Source: an uncultured Thermomicrobiales bacterium (GTDB lineage Bacteria > Chloroflexota > Chloroflexia > Thermomicrobiales > UBA6265). From it: a stretch of DNA of 62,827 nt. The position numbers were made by a program, and so were the translations under genes. The notes beneath the pieces were generated by a model. That model was given only the letters and a program-made list of their open reading frames with translations, searched no databases and was not told the DNA's origin. The first letter of the stretch is position 1. Each line of letters begins with the position of its first letter. The stretch spans positions 1 through 62,827 of the forward strand of contig CADCWL010000197.1 in NCBI GenBank assembly GCA_902806405.1. The letters run 5' to 3'. This document shows positions 34,480 through 43,186 of this stretch, one piece after another.

Positions 34480-34642
34480 GGTCGACCCTGCGGTGTACGT
34501 GATGTTCTACGCGGTCTTGAGCCAACAGAATCGAGCCGGGAGCCCCCAGCCGGTCGGCGTGCCGACCGGGGCCGGGGCGCCCACCTGCGAAAGCAGGTTC
34601 AAGGCTCCGTTGCACACGGCACAGGCGGGGTCGGCCTTTCTT
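34480..34642 (+). ncRNA. ssrS: 6S RNA (ssrS) candidate
   Basis: A 163-base non-coding RNA candidate. The ends pair as GGTCGACCC (34480-34488) with GGGTCGGCC (34628-34636, one G-U), followed by TTTCTT. The 5' strand has GATGTTC, GCGG and TTGAGCCAACA (34510-34532), paralleling GATGTTC, GCGG and CTGAGCCGATA of E. coli 6S RNA. The 3' strand has CACCTGCGAAAGCAGGTTCAAGG, where a small hairpin with GAAA loop precedes GTTCAAGG, as in E. coli. The centre folds into a GC hairpin (CGGTCGGC-GT-GCCGACCG). 6S RNA mimics an open promoter and binds sigma-70 RNA polymerase. Established knowledge and visible motifs agree; a covariance search was not run. Confidence 0.7.
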
Positions 34643-34701
34643 CCCGTCGACGACTCACCGCCATCGGCTGTCGACGCCGACGTCGCACGGGAAGGGCAGA
34701 G

Positions 34702-35751
34702 ATGATCGCGCTGGTCCACGGGCCCGACGCCGCGCTGGCCCAGGCCGCGGTCGCGACGCTGGTCGCAGCCCACGACCCCTCTTCCGCCAACACGTCCCGC
34801 TTCGACGCCCGCGAGACATCCTTACCGCAGATCACCGCCGCCGCCGGCAGCGCCGCCTTTTTCGGGGGCGGGCGGGTGGTGGTCGTCTCCGACCTGATGC
34901 AGCGCGTCTCCCGCGGTGGTGGCAAGGCGGGTACGGACGACGGCGACGAGGGGGAGGGCGGCGCCGGGGTGCTCGATCTCGGTCCACTGTTCGCGGCTGT
35001 GCCCTCGGATAACCTGCTCGTGCTGGTCGACGCCACGCTTGCCGCGGTCCCAGCGGCTGTGAAACGCGCGGCGCCAGCGAATGCGATCGTCCGCGCCGGG
35101 GAGCCGCCGCGCGGCCATGCCCTCCTTGCCTGGATCGGCGACGCGGCACAGGCGGCCGGGGGGAAGCTTGACCCCAAGGCGGCCCGCCTCCTCGTCGAAA
35201 CGCTCTATCCGCAAAGCTGGTCCGCGAAACCGGCAAACCCCCGCTACGACCGTCCCCCCGACACGGCCCTGCTCCGGAACGAGGTCGCGAAACTGGTGCT
35301 CGCCGCCCACCCCGAGCCGGTCACCGTGGAGCACGTGCGGTCGATGGTCGCCGGCGCCCCCGACGACCGGATCTTCCGTTTCGTGGAGGCGGCGGAGGGG
35401 GGTCGGCTGGGGCCGGCCCTGGTCGAGCTCGGTCGGCTGCTCGCGGCCGGGGAAGAGCCGGCGAAGCTGACGGCGCAGCTCTACCAGCAGATCGAACTGG
35501 CCGCGGTCCTGGCGGCCGGACCGGGGGTCGATCCGGTCGCGGCCGGCCGCGACCTTGGCCTGAGCAACCCCGCTCGGATGGCCGGGATCGCGGGCGGGCG
35601 CGGACGACGTGGCAACGACGGCGCGTACGCCGCCGTCGCCGCGGCGTCGGCGACCGACCGGCGCCTCAAGCGCGGCCGCCTGCGCCATCCGGAGGACGCG
35701 CTCTACGGACTGCTGGCCGGACCGGCCGGCAACGACGACGGCGGCACCTGA
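34702..35751 (+). CDS. holA: DNA polymerase III delta subunit
   Basis: A 349-residue clamp-loader subunit that opens the beta clamp. It starts IALVHGPDAALAQAAVATLV, has the delta-type FFGGGRVVVVSDL element, then NEVAKLVLAAHPEPVTVEHV and RIFRFVEAAEGGRLGPAL followed by the collar domain LLAAGEEPAKLTAQLYQQIE, and RLRHPEDALYGLL at the end. An acidic Gly-rich insert (residues about 75-95) is unusual. ATG 34702 follows GAAGGG. Its stop codon lies in the loop of a terminator hairpin. Confidence 0.9.
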   Translation: MIALVHGPDAALAQAAVATLVAAHDPSSANTSRFDARETSLPQITAAAGSAAFFGGGRVVVVSDLMQRVSRGGGKAGTDDGDEGEGGAGVLDLGPLFAAVPSDNLLVLVDATLAAVPAAVKRAAPANAIVRAGEPPRGHALLAWIGDAAQAAGGKLDPKAARLLVETLYPQSWSAKPANPRYDRPPDTALLRNEVAKLVLAAHPEPVTVEHVRSMVAGAPDDRIFRFVEAAEGGRLGPALVELGRLLAAGEEPAKLTAQLYQQIELAAVLAAGPGVDPVAAGRDLGLSNPARMAGIAGGRGRRGNDGAYAAVAAASATDRRLKRGRLRHPEDALYGLLAGPAGNDDGGT

Positions 35752-35761
35752 GGTGCCGCCG
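35739..35761. terminator. Hairpin with the holA stop codon as its loop
   Basis: A perfect 10-bp stem (CGGCGGCACC at 35739-35748 with GGTGCCGCCG at 35752-35761) encloses the loop TGA, which is the holA stop. It lies between convergent holA and rpsT. There is no U-run. Confidence 0.6.
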
Positions 35762-35796
35762 CGTGCGTTGACCCGATGCGAGGGGGGCGACGACGC

Positions 35797-36081
35797 CTAC
35801 GCCGCCACCGCGGCCCCGGCCCGCAAGCGGTTCAGCTTTGCCATGAGCCGCGACTTGCGGCGAGCCGCGTTGTTGGGATGGATCACGCCCTTGCTGGCAA
35901 CGCGGTCGAGCGTGCTGATCGCGGCCAGCACGGTCGCCTCCGCCGTCGCCGAATCGTTGCCCTGGATCGCCGACTCCGCCTTGCGGACGGAGGAGCGGGC
36001 TTCCGTGCGGAGCGGCTTGTTCCGGAGTCGGCGGCGCTCCGAGACCCGAATCCGCTTCAACGCCGACTTGCTGTTCGCCAA
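35797..36081 (-). CDS. rpsT: 30S ribosomal protein S20
   Basis: A 94-residue basic protein of the small subunit. ANSKSALKRIRVSERRRLRN, ATVLAAISTLDRVASKGVIH, PNNAARRKSRLMAKLNRL match S20 throughout. The start is TTG 36081 with AAGGGTGAT upstream; TTG starts are known for S20 in other bacteria and may limit synthesis. Its promoter is at 36157-36185. Convergent with holA, as in many bacteria. Confidence 0.95.
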   Translation of the reverse strand: MANSKSALKRIRVSERRRLRNKPLRTEARSSVRKAESAIQGNDSATAEATVLAAISTLDRVASKGVIHPNNAARRKSRLMAKLNRLRAGAAVAA

Positions 36082-36156
36082 AACCGATCACCCTTCTCGT
36101 GAACTCGACACCGCGGGCAGCAGGCTAACGCTCGCCGCCTCCGCGCCACTCCGACG

Positions 36157-36185
36157 ATCCTACCAGATTGGGAGGCGGGACTCAA
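36157..36185 (-). promoter_or_regulatory. Sigma-70 promoter for rpsT
   Basis: On the minus strand TTGAGT (36185-36180), 17 bases, TAGGAT (36162-36157). The transcript would start near 36150, about 70 bases before the TTG start of rpsT. Confidence 0.6.
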
Positions 36186-36228
36186 CCGATCGTCCCCTGG
36201 CAACGGCAGTCGCCCGGGCGCTCCGGGC

Positions 36229-37941
36229 GTGAGCGCCGACGACGGGGCGCGAGTGCCTACGCAGCCATGGTCCACCTGGCCCACCCCCGGCGTCCCGATA
36301 TCGCCGGAAGCCTGGCGCCGCCCCACCGCCGCCGCCGGCTCCCTGGTCCGGAATGCCTCCATCGTGGCCCTCGCCCTCGTCCTGAGCCGCGTGCTGGGGG
36401 TGGCGCGGGAGGTGTTGATCGCCAACCGATTCGGCACCAGCGGCGAGACGAGCGCCTACGTCGCCGCCTTCCGGGTGCCCGATCTCCTCTTCCTCGTGAT
36501 CATGGCCGGCGCGTTCGGCTCGGCCTTTATCCCCGTGTTCGCCGGTTTTCTGCAGATCGGTGATGACGAGAAGGCGTGGCGTCTCGCCTCCGCGGTCGTC
36601 ACCTTCGCGGCGCTGGCGATCGCCATCGCCGCGATCGCGACCTTTCTGGCGGCGGAGCCGCTGGTCCGCTATCTGATCGCCCCGGAGCTGACCCCCCGGT
36701 ACCAGGCGCTAACCGTCGACCTGATGCGCCTGCTCCTCCTCTCCCCGGTCCTGCTGGGTTTGGGCATCGCGGCGAAAGGGATCCTCGAAGCCCAGGACCG
36801 ATTTCTCGCGCCGGCGCTCGCTCCGCTCGTCTACAACGTGGCGATCATCTTCGGCGCAATCTTTCTGGCGCCCTCGCTCGGGATCTCGGGTCTTGCCGTC
36901 GGCGTGGTCGTCGGCGCCCTCGGCCACGTCCTTGTCCAGGTGCCGGGTCTCGTCCGCTCCGGATTGCGCTACCGGCCGACGCTCGACCGTCGGACCGAAG
37001 GCCTGGGCCGGGTCTGGCGCCTGCTGCTGCCGCGGGTCGTCGGTCAGGCGGCGTTCCAGATCAACTTCGTCGTCGTCACGGCGTTCGCCACCGGTCTCGG
37101 CGACGAGGCCGCCGGGGCGTTCAACTACGCCTGGCAGTTGATGATGCTGCCGCACGGGGTGATCGCCCTCTCGGTCTCGACCGTGATCTTTCCGGCAATG
37201 GCGCGGCTTTACGGTGCGGGGCGACTCGACGAACTGCGGAGCACCTTCGGTCGCGCCCTCCGCCCCGTCCTCTTTTTGACACTGCCGGCGGCGGTCGGCC
37301 TCTACTTCTACCGAACCGCCATCGTTCAGACGATCTTTCAATCGGGCGCCTTCTCGCCCGCGTCGACCGAGATCGTCGCGCCCCCGCTCGCGCTCCTCGC
37401 GCTCGGACTGATCAGCTACGCGACGGTCGAGGTCCTGACGCGTGCCTTCTACGCCATGCAGGACACGCGGACCCCGGTGGTCGCCGGGGTCGTCACGATC
37501 GCGATCAACGTCGCGCTCTGCACCACGCTGGTCGGCCGCTTCGGCCTGGCCGGTCTCGCGCTCAGCCTGAGCGCGACGACGACGATCGAAGGGGTCATCC
37601 TCCTGGTCGTGTTGGAGCGGCGGCTCGGCGGCGTCGGTCGTCGCGACCTGTCGTGGCTCGCCCGGGTCGCCGCCGCGGCCGGGGCGATGGCCCTGATCGC
37701 CTGGCTCCTCGGTCCGCGGCTGACGGCGGCGACGGCGCCGGGGGTTGCTTCCCGCCTCCTCCAGATCCCGCTCTTCGTCCTCGCGATCGGCGTGACCACG
37801 CTTGGCTATCTGATAGCTGCCCATCTCCTCCGCCTGCCGGAGCTGGGCCAGGTGACATCCCGTCTCTCCAACCGGCTGCCGGGGACGCGTCGGATCCGCC
37901 GCCTCCCCGGCGTCCGGCGTCGTTCGGGTTGGCCTCGCTGA
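36229..37941 (+). CDS. murJ: Lipid II flippase MurJ
   Basis: A 570-residue integral membrane protein moving lipid II across the membrane. After a 50-residue polar lead, NASIVALALVLSRVLGVARE and FGTSGETSAYVAAFRVPDLL begin a 14-helix MVF fold. Conserved features include GLGIAAKGILEAQDRF, ILEAQ, FYAMQDTRTPVVAG and YATVEVLTRAFYA. GTG 36229 has no clear ribosome-binding site; the next possible start is well inside the lead. The C-terminus is Arg-rich. The 120 bases downstream hold a weak hairpin and the lepA promoter region. Confidence 0.93.
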   Translation: MSADDGARVPTQPWSTWPTPGVPISPEAWRRPTAAAGSLVRNASIVALALVLSRVLGVAREVLIANRFGTSGETSAYVAAFRVPDLLFLVIMAGAFGSAFIPVFAGFLQIGDDEKAWRLASAVVTFAALAIAIAAIATFLAAEPLVRYLIAPELTPRYQALTVDLMRLLLLSPVLLGLGIAAKGILEAQDRFLAPALAPLVYNVAIIFGAIFLAPSLGISGLAVGVVVGALGHVLVQVPGLVRSGLRYRPTLDRRTEGLGRVWRLLLPRVVGQAAFQINFVVVTAFATGLGDEAAGAFNYAWQLMMLPHGVIALSVSTVIFPAMARLYGAGRLDELRSTFGRALRPVLFLTLPAAVGLYFYRTAIVQTIFQSGAFSPASTEIVAPPLALLALGLISYATVEVLTRAFYAMQDTRTPVVAGVVTIAINVALCTTLVGRFGLAGLALSLSATTTIEGVILLVVLERRLGGVGRRDLSWLARVAAAAGAMALIAWLLGPRLTAATAPGVASRLLQIPLFVLAIGVTTLGYLIAAHLLRLPELGQVTSRLSNRLPGTRRIRRLPGVRRRSGWPR

Positions 37942-37966
37942 GGCATCCATCGGAGGCATTGCCTAC

Positions 37967-37992
37967 GCCCCCGCCGTGACGGCCGAGGGGGC
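37967..37992 (+). terminator. Weak hairpin after murJ
   Basis: GCCCCC-GCC (37967-37975) pairs with GGC-(CGA bulge)-GGGGGC (37981-37992). No U-run. Possible terminator. Confidence 0.35.
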
Positions 37993-38002
37993 AACCCTCG
38001 GC

Positions 38003-38008
38003 TATACT
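38003..38008 (+). promoter_or_regulatory. Possible -10 box (TATACT) for lepA
   Basis: TATACT lies 54 bases before the lepA start, without TG extension or -35. Confidence 0.35.
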
Positions 38009-38061
38009 TGGCGATCTATGCATCGACGATGCGTTGCCGGGCGGACTATTGAAGCGAGCGC

Positions 38062-39903
38062 ATGAGCGAAGACGCGATCTCCCCCACGTCCCGTATCCGC
38101 AATTTCTCGATCATCGCCCACATCGACCACGGTAAGTCGACCCTCGCCGACCGCCTCCTGGAGCGGACCCAGACGATCGCCGAGCGGGAGATGGTCGCCC
38201 AGCTCCTCGACTCGATGGACCTGGAGCGGGAGAAGGGAATCACGATCAAGGCCCGCGCGGTGCGGATGGCGTACCGGGCCCGGGACGGGCGGGACTACCA
38301 GCTCAACCTGATCGACACCCCCGGCCACGTCGACTTTTCCTACGAAGTGAGCCGCAGCCTCGCCGCCTGCGAGGGTGCGCTGCTGGTGGTCGACGCTGCC
38401 CAGGGGATCGAGGCCCAGACGATGGCCAACGTTTACCTTGCGCTCGACCAGGAGCTCGCCCTCGTCGCCGTGATCAACAAGATCGACCTGCCGAACGCCG
38501 ACCCGGAGAAGGTCGCCGCCGAGGTCGGCCGCTTCATCGGCCTGCTCGACGACGAGATCGTCCCCGCCTCGGCCAAGACGGGGATCGGCATCGACGAGAT
38601 TCTGGAAGCGATCGTCGCCAAGATGCCGCCGCCGGTCGGCGACCCCGAGGCCCCCACCCGCGCCCTGATCTTTGACTCCCATTACGACCCGTACAAAGGG
38701 GTCATCGCCTATGTCAAGGTCGTCGACGGCCGGATCGGGCGCGACGACCGGATCCGGCTGATGGCGAACGGGAAGGAGGCGGAGCTGATCGAGGTCGGCG
38801 TCTTCTCGCCGACGATGCTGGCGGCGCCCTCCCTGGAGACGGGCGAGGTCGGCTATGTCGCGACCGGCTTCAAGGTCGTCAAGGATTGCCAGGTCGGCGA
38901 CACCATCACCCTGGCGACCGCGCCGGCTCCGGAGCCGCTGCCCGGGTACCGGCCGGCCCAGCCGATGGTCTTCGCCGGCCTCTACCCGTCGGAGAGCGAG
39001 GACTACCCGCTGCTGCGCGACGCTCTGGAGCGGCTGCAACTCAACGACGCCTCGCTCGTCTACGAGCCGGAGTCGTCGCTGGCCCTCGGCTTCGGTTTCC
39101 GGTGCGGTTTCCTCGGGTTGCTCCACATGGAGATCGTCCAGGAGCGGTTGGAACGGGAGTACGACCTCGACCTCCTCGCCACCGCGCCGAGCGTCGCCTA
39201 CGAGGTGACCCTGCACGGCGGGCGGACCCAAACCGTGAACAACCCGTCGGAGCTCCCCTCGCCCGGCGAGATCGAGGAGATCCGCGAGCCGTGGGTCGAC
39301 ATCTCGATCATCGTCCCGTCGCGGTTCATCGGCGCGGTGATGGAGCTGGTCACCACCCGACGCGGCGTCTTCGAGGAGATGATCTACCTCGACGAGGACC
39401 GGGTCCAGCTCAAGTTCGACATGCCGCTCGCCGAACTGATCGTCGACTTCTACGATCAGCTCAAGAGCCGCACCCAGGGCTACGCTTCGCTCGACTACGC
39501 CCTGTCCGACCTCCGCCCGGCCGACCTCGTCAAGCTCGACGTCCTCGTCAACGCCGCCCCGGTCGACGCCCTCTCGCTGATCATGCACCGCGACGACGCC
39601 TACGGCCGTGGTCGAGAACTCGTCCAGACGCTGCGCGGCCTGATCCCGCGGCAGATGTTCGACGTTCCGGTCCAGGCCTCGATCGGCAGCCGGGTGATCG
39701 CCCGGGAAACGATCCGGGCGATGCGCAAGAACGTCCTAGCGAAGTGCTACGGCGGCGACATCTCCCGCAAGCGCAAGCTGCTGGAGAAGCAGCGGGAGGG
39801 GAAGGCGCGGATGAAGATCGTCGGCAGCGTCGAGATCCCCCAGGAGGCGTTCATGGCGGTCCTCAGCCTCGGCGGCGACCGCGCCACCGCCGGCAAGGGA
39901 TGA
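38062..39903 (+). CDS. lepA: Elongation factor 4 (LepA), ribosomal back-translocase
   Basis: A 613-residue translation GTPase. G1 [14 protein letters not shown] (residues 18-31), G3 DTPGH, G4 NKIDLP and G5 SAKTGIG form the GTPase domain. Domain II, the EF-G-like domains and the specific C-terminal domain ([40 protein letters not shown]) follow. Length and the lack of domain IV identify LepA. Start ATG 38062 has only a weak upstream site. The stop overlaps the start of the MazG fusion (ATGA). Confidence 0.96.
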   Translation: MSEDAISPTSRIRNFSIIAHIDHGKSTLADRLLERTQTIAEREMVAQLLDSMDLEREKGITIKARAVRMAYRARDGRDYQLNLIDTPGHVDFSYEVSRSLAACEGALLVVDAAQGIEAQTMANVYLALDQELALVAVINKIDLPNADPEKVAAEVGRFIGLLDDEIVPASAKTGIGIDEILEAIVAKMPPPVGDPEAPTRALIFDSHYDPYKGVIAYVKVVDGRIGRDDRIRLMANGKEAELIEVGVFSPTMLAAPSLETGEVGYVATGFKVVKDCQVGDTITLATAPAPEPLPGYRPAQPMVFAGLYPSESEDYPLLRDALERLQLNDASLVYEPESSLALGFGFRCGFLGLLHMEIVQERLEREYDLDLLATAPSVAYEVTLHGGRTQTVNNPSELPSPGEIEEIREPWVDISIIVPSRFIGAVMELVTTRRGVFEEMIYLDEDRVQLKFDMPLAELIVDFYDQLKSRTQGYASLDYALSDLRPADLVKLDVLVNAAPVDALSLIMHRDDAYGRGRELVQTLRGLIPRQMFDVPVQASIGSRVIARETIRAMRKNVLAKCYGGDISRKRKLLEKQREGKARMKIVGSVEIPQEAFMAVLSLGGDRATAGKG

Positions 39904-41309
39904 GCGAGCCGTCCCCCGCCGACCTCGTCGTCGTCGGCCTTGGCCCTGGCGACCCCGCCCTGCGGACGCTCGGGGCGCAGCGGGCACTGGACGGCGCGCG
40001 CACCATCGTCCTCCGGACACGGGTTCATCCGGGCATCGACGATCTGCGCGACGACCCCCGGGTGACCGACTGCGACGACCTCTACGCCGGGATCCGATCG
40101 TTCGAAGAGGTCTACGCGGCGATCGCCGAGCGCGTCCTTGGGCTCGCCGGCGTGGGCAGAGACGGAACGGTCGTCTTCGCGGTTCCCGGTCATCCCCGTT
40201 TCGGGGAGCGGAGCGTGCGGCTGATCGAGGAGCGGGCGGTCGAGCGCGGCATCGCGGTCTCGATCCAGAGCGCCGTGAGTGCGGTCGACGCGGTAGCGAC
40301 CGCGATCGGCGCGGACCCGCTGGCGGACGATGTGCAGGTGATCGACGCCCTCGGCCTGGCGTCGGCGATCGAGCGGGACCCCTTCTCCGGCGGCAGCGTC
40401 CTCGTCGATCCGCATCGGCCGTGCTTGATCGGGCAGGTCCACGCTCCCCACGTCGCCGCCGCCGTCAAGCTCGCCCTCGGCCGACTCTACCCGGACGATC
40501 ACCCGATCCTGGTCGTCCGCGCCGCCGGCGTGCCCGGGGAGGAGCGCCTTGAGCGTTGCCGTCTCTACGAGCTCGACCGCCGGCCGGTCGATCACCTCTC
40601 GAGCGTCTGGGTGCCCGCCCTGGAGGCTCTCGCCGCCTTCCGCTCGGCGGCCACCCTGCAGCGGATCGTGGCGCTGCTGCGGGCCCCGGGTGGCTGCCCC
40701 TGGGACCGCGAGCAGACGCACGGCAGCCTCCGCCCGGCGGTCCTCGAGGAGGCGTACGAGGTGGCCGACGCGATCGACCGGACCGACGCCGGCAACCTTG
40801 AGGAAGAACTCGGCGATCTCCTGCTCCAGGTGGTCCTCCACGCCCAGATCGCGGAGGAGGCGGGTGAGTTTGCGCTGGAAGACGTGGTCGAGCGGGTGGC
40901 TCGGAAGCTGATCCGGCGCCATCCGCACGTCTTTGGCACTGTCGAGGCGCGGACGCCGAGCGACGTGGTGGCGACGTGGGAGTCGGTCAAGGCGGAGGAG
41001 CGGTCCGCCAGCGGCGTCGCGAAGGAGCAGCACCCGCTCGACCGACTGCCGCGGTCGATGCCCGCGCTGCTGCGGGCGACGACGCTGCTCGGGGCGTGGA
41101 AGGAGCGGTCGCCGACGGCGGCAGACCCCGTCGCCGCGAAGGCGGCCGGCGACGAGCTGCTGACGGCGGTGGCGACGGCGATCCGCGCCGGCGTCGATCC
41201 GGAGCGGGCGCTGGACGGGGCGCTCCGGCGGCGGGTCGCGGATGAGGCGGGACACGGGGCGACGACCGGGGACGAGACGGCGGGAGCGGGAGGCGACCAA
41301 CGGGCGTGA
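39900..41309 (+). CDS. mazG: Tetrapyrrole-methylase-like / MazG fusion, nucleoside triphosphate pyrophosphohydrolase
   Basis: A 469-residue two-domain protein. Residues 8-240 resemble a TP-methylase ([36 protein letters not shown]), as in YabN of Bacillus; residues 245-440 are MazG ([70 protein letters not shown]). MazG hydrolyses aberrant NTPs to NMP and pyrophosphate. The role of the methylase-like part is not known. Start in the ATGA overlap with lepA; the stop overlaps aspS (GTGA). A charged Gly-rich tail ends it. Confidence 0.92.
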   Translation: MSEPSPADLVVVGLGPGDPALRTLGAQRALDGARTIVLRTRVHPGIDDLRDDPRVTDCDDLYAGIRSFEEVYAAIAERVLGLAGVGRDGTVVFAVPGHPRFGERSVRLIEERAVERGIAVSIQSAVSAVDAVATAIGADPLADDVQVIDALGLASAIERDPFSGGSVLVDPHRPCLIGQVHAPHVAAAVKLALGRLYPDDHPILVVRAAGVPGEERLERCRLYELDRRPVDHLSSVWVPALEALAAFRSAATLQRIVALLRAPGGCPWDREQTHGSLRPAVLEEAYEVADAIDRTDAGNLEEELGDLLLQVVLHAQIAEEAGEFALEDVVERVARKLIRRHPHVFGTVEARTPSDVVATWESVKAEERSASGVAKEQHPLDRLPRSMPALLRATTLLGAWKERSPTAADPVAAKAAGDELLTAVATAIRAGVDPERALDGALRRRVADEAGHGATTGDETAGAGGDQRA

Positions 41310-43144
41310 GCGAGCGGTACGACGTCGATCCATCGGTCACCGGCAAGCTGACCTGCGGCACGCTGCGCGCCGGCAACGTCGGCCAGACGGTGACGCTGAA
41401 CGGATGGGTCCACCGCCGCCGCGACCTCGGCGGGCTCATCTTCGTCGACCTCCGGGACCGTTACGGTTTGACCCAGGTCGTCTTCAACCCGCAGGTCACG
41501 CCCGATGCCCACGCGCTCGCCAGCGGCGTCCGCAACGAGTACGTCCTCCGCGTCTCGGGCGCGGTTCGCCAGCGACCGGAGGGGACCGATAACGCGAAGC
41601 TCGCCACGGGCGGGATCGAAGTCGAGGTCCACAACCTGGAAATTCTGAATGAGGCGAAGACGCCACCGTTCTACATCAACGAGGAGGTCGAGGTGGATGA
41701 GGGCCTACGCCTCACCCACCGCTACCTCGATCTGCGACGGGCCGGGATGCAGCGCAACATCCTCCTCCGCCACGCGATCGTCGCCCGGATGCGGGAGATC
41801 CTGGGCGGGCTCGGATTCGTCGATGTTGAGACGCCGCTCCTGATCAAGAGCACCCCGGAGGGCGCCCGCGACTTCCTTGTCCCCAGCAGCGCCTTTCCCG
41901 GCAATTTCTACGCGCTGCCCCAGTCGCCGCAGCAGCTAAAGCAGCTGCTGATGGTGGCCGGCTTCGACCGCTATTACCAGATCGCCCGCTGCTTTCGGGA
42001 CGAGGCGCAGCGTGCCGATCGACAGCCGGAATTCACGCAGCTCGACGTCGAGATGTCGTTCGTCGAGCCGAACGACGTGATGGAGCTGATCGAACGGCTC
42101 TACCTTGAGCTGACCGAACGGTTCACGGGCAAACGGGTTCGGGAGAGCCCTTTCCCCCGCCTCACGTACAGCGAGGCAATGGCTCGCTTCGGCAACGACC
42201 GGCCCGACCTCCGCTTCGGCGTCGAGCTTCAGGACGCCTCCGACGGCCTCCGCGGTACCGCCTTCCAGGCGTTCGCGCAGACGCTCGCCACCGGCGGACA
42301 GGTGAAGGCGATTGTGGTCCCCGGCGGCGCGGAGTACACCCGGCGGGAGATCGAAGAGCTGACCGAGCTGGCGAAGCGGGCCGGGGCTAAGGGTCTCGCG
42401 ACCCTCGCCGTCCGCGCCGACGGGGTGCGCTCCCCGATCGCCAAGTTTCTCTCTCCCGAGGAGGTGGAGGCGCTCAGCGGCGGCGTCGGCGCCGAGGTCG
42501 GTGATCTGGTCCTCGCGGTGGCCGACACGCCGGCCGTCGTCGCCAAGGCCCTCTCCGGTCTGCGGGAGGAGATCGGCCGCCGCCTGGGCCTCGCGGACCC
42601 CGACGAGATGGCCTACTGCTGGGTCCACGAGTTCCCGCTCTTCGAGTGGGACGAGGAGGGGCAGCGATGGGACGCGACCCACAACCCCTTCTCCGGCTTT
42701 CTCGCGGAGGACGCCCCGCTCTTGGAGACCGACCCGGGCGTCGTCCGCGCCAAGCAGTACGACCTCGTCGGTAACGGTCACGAGCTGGGGGGCGGCAGCG
42801 TCCGCAACCACCGCCGCGCCGACCAAGAACGCCTGTTCGCGCTGATGGGTTACCCGGCCGAGGAGCTGCCGGCCCGATTCGGCGCGTTGCTCGAGGCGCT
42901 CGACTACGGCGCCCCACCCCACGGCGGGATCGCGATGGGCATCGACCGGCTGGCGATGCTCTTCGCCGACGCGGAGAACATTCGGGAGGTGATCGCCTTC
43001 CCGAAGAACCAGCGCGGCCTCGACCTGATGTTCGAGGCGCCGGATCGGATCGGTGAGGACCAGTTGGACGACGTCGGGTTGCGGATCGAGCCGGACAAGC
43101 GGACGGCGCCGTGGGCCGACCGCCGCGGTGGCCACGAAGGCTAG
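41306..43144 (+). CDS. aspS: Aspartyl-tRNA synthetase
   Basis: A 612-residue class II synthetase. The N-terminal OB-fold anticodon domain is [20 protein letters not shown]; motif 1 includes [20 protein letters not shown]; flipping-loop and motif 2 are [23 protein letters not shown]; the bacterial GAD insertion is at about 300-410; and motif 3 is [17 protein letters not shown] 41306 lies in the overlap with mazG. Whether it is discriminating (Asp only) or non-discriminating (Asp/Asn) cannot be decided here. It converges with murE 43 bases downstream, with no clear terminator. Confidence 0.95.
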   Translation: MSERYDVDPSVTGKLTCGTLRAGNVGQTVTLNGWVHRRRDLGGLIFVDLRDRYGLTQVVFNPQVTPDAHALASGVRNEYVLRVSGAVRQRPEGTDNAKLATGGIEVEVHNLEILNEAKTPPFYINEEVEVDEGLRLTHRYLDLRRAGMQRNILLRHAIVARMREILGGLGFVDVETPLLIKSTPEGARDFLVPSSAFPGNFYALPQSPQQLKQLLMVAGFDRYYQIARCFRDEAQRADRQPEFTQLDVEMSFVEPNDVMELIERLYLELTERFTGKRVRESPFPRLTYSEAMARFGNDRPDLRFGVELQDASDGLRGTAFQAFAQTLATGGQVKAIVVPGGAEYTRREIEELTELAKRAGAKGLATLAVRADGVRSPIAKFLSPEEVEALSGGVGAEVGDLVLAVADTPAVVAKALSGLREEIGRRLGLADPDEMAYCWVHEFPLFEWDEEGQRWDATHNPFSGFLAEDAPLLETDPGVVRAKQYDLVGNGHELGGGSVRNHRRADQERLFALMGYPAEELPARFGALLEALDYGAPPHGGIAMGIDRLAMLFADAENIREVIAFPKNQRGLDLMFEAPDRIGEDQLDDVGLRIEPDKRTAPWADRRGGHEG

Positions 43145-43186
43145 CGGACCGTCGGGCGCTGGACGGGGATGGAGGAGAAAACGACC

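Larger units (their letters stand above)
34292..34701. other. Non-coding region upstream of holA containing 6S RNA candidate
   Basis: A 410-base gap. The first 150 bases hold nothing recognised apart from a 10-bp palindrome TGTACGTACA (34415-34424). A promoter (34442-34471) and a 6S RNA candidate (34480-34642) fill the rest; the last 60 bases lead into holA. Confidence 0.6.
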
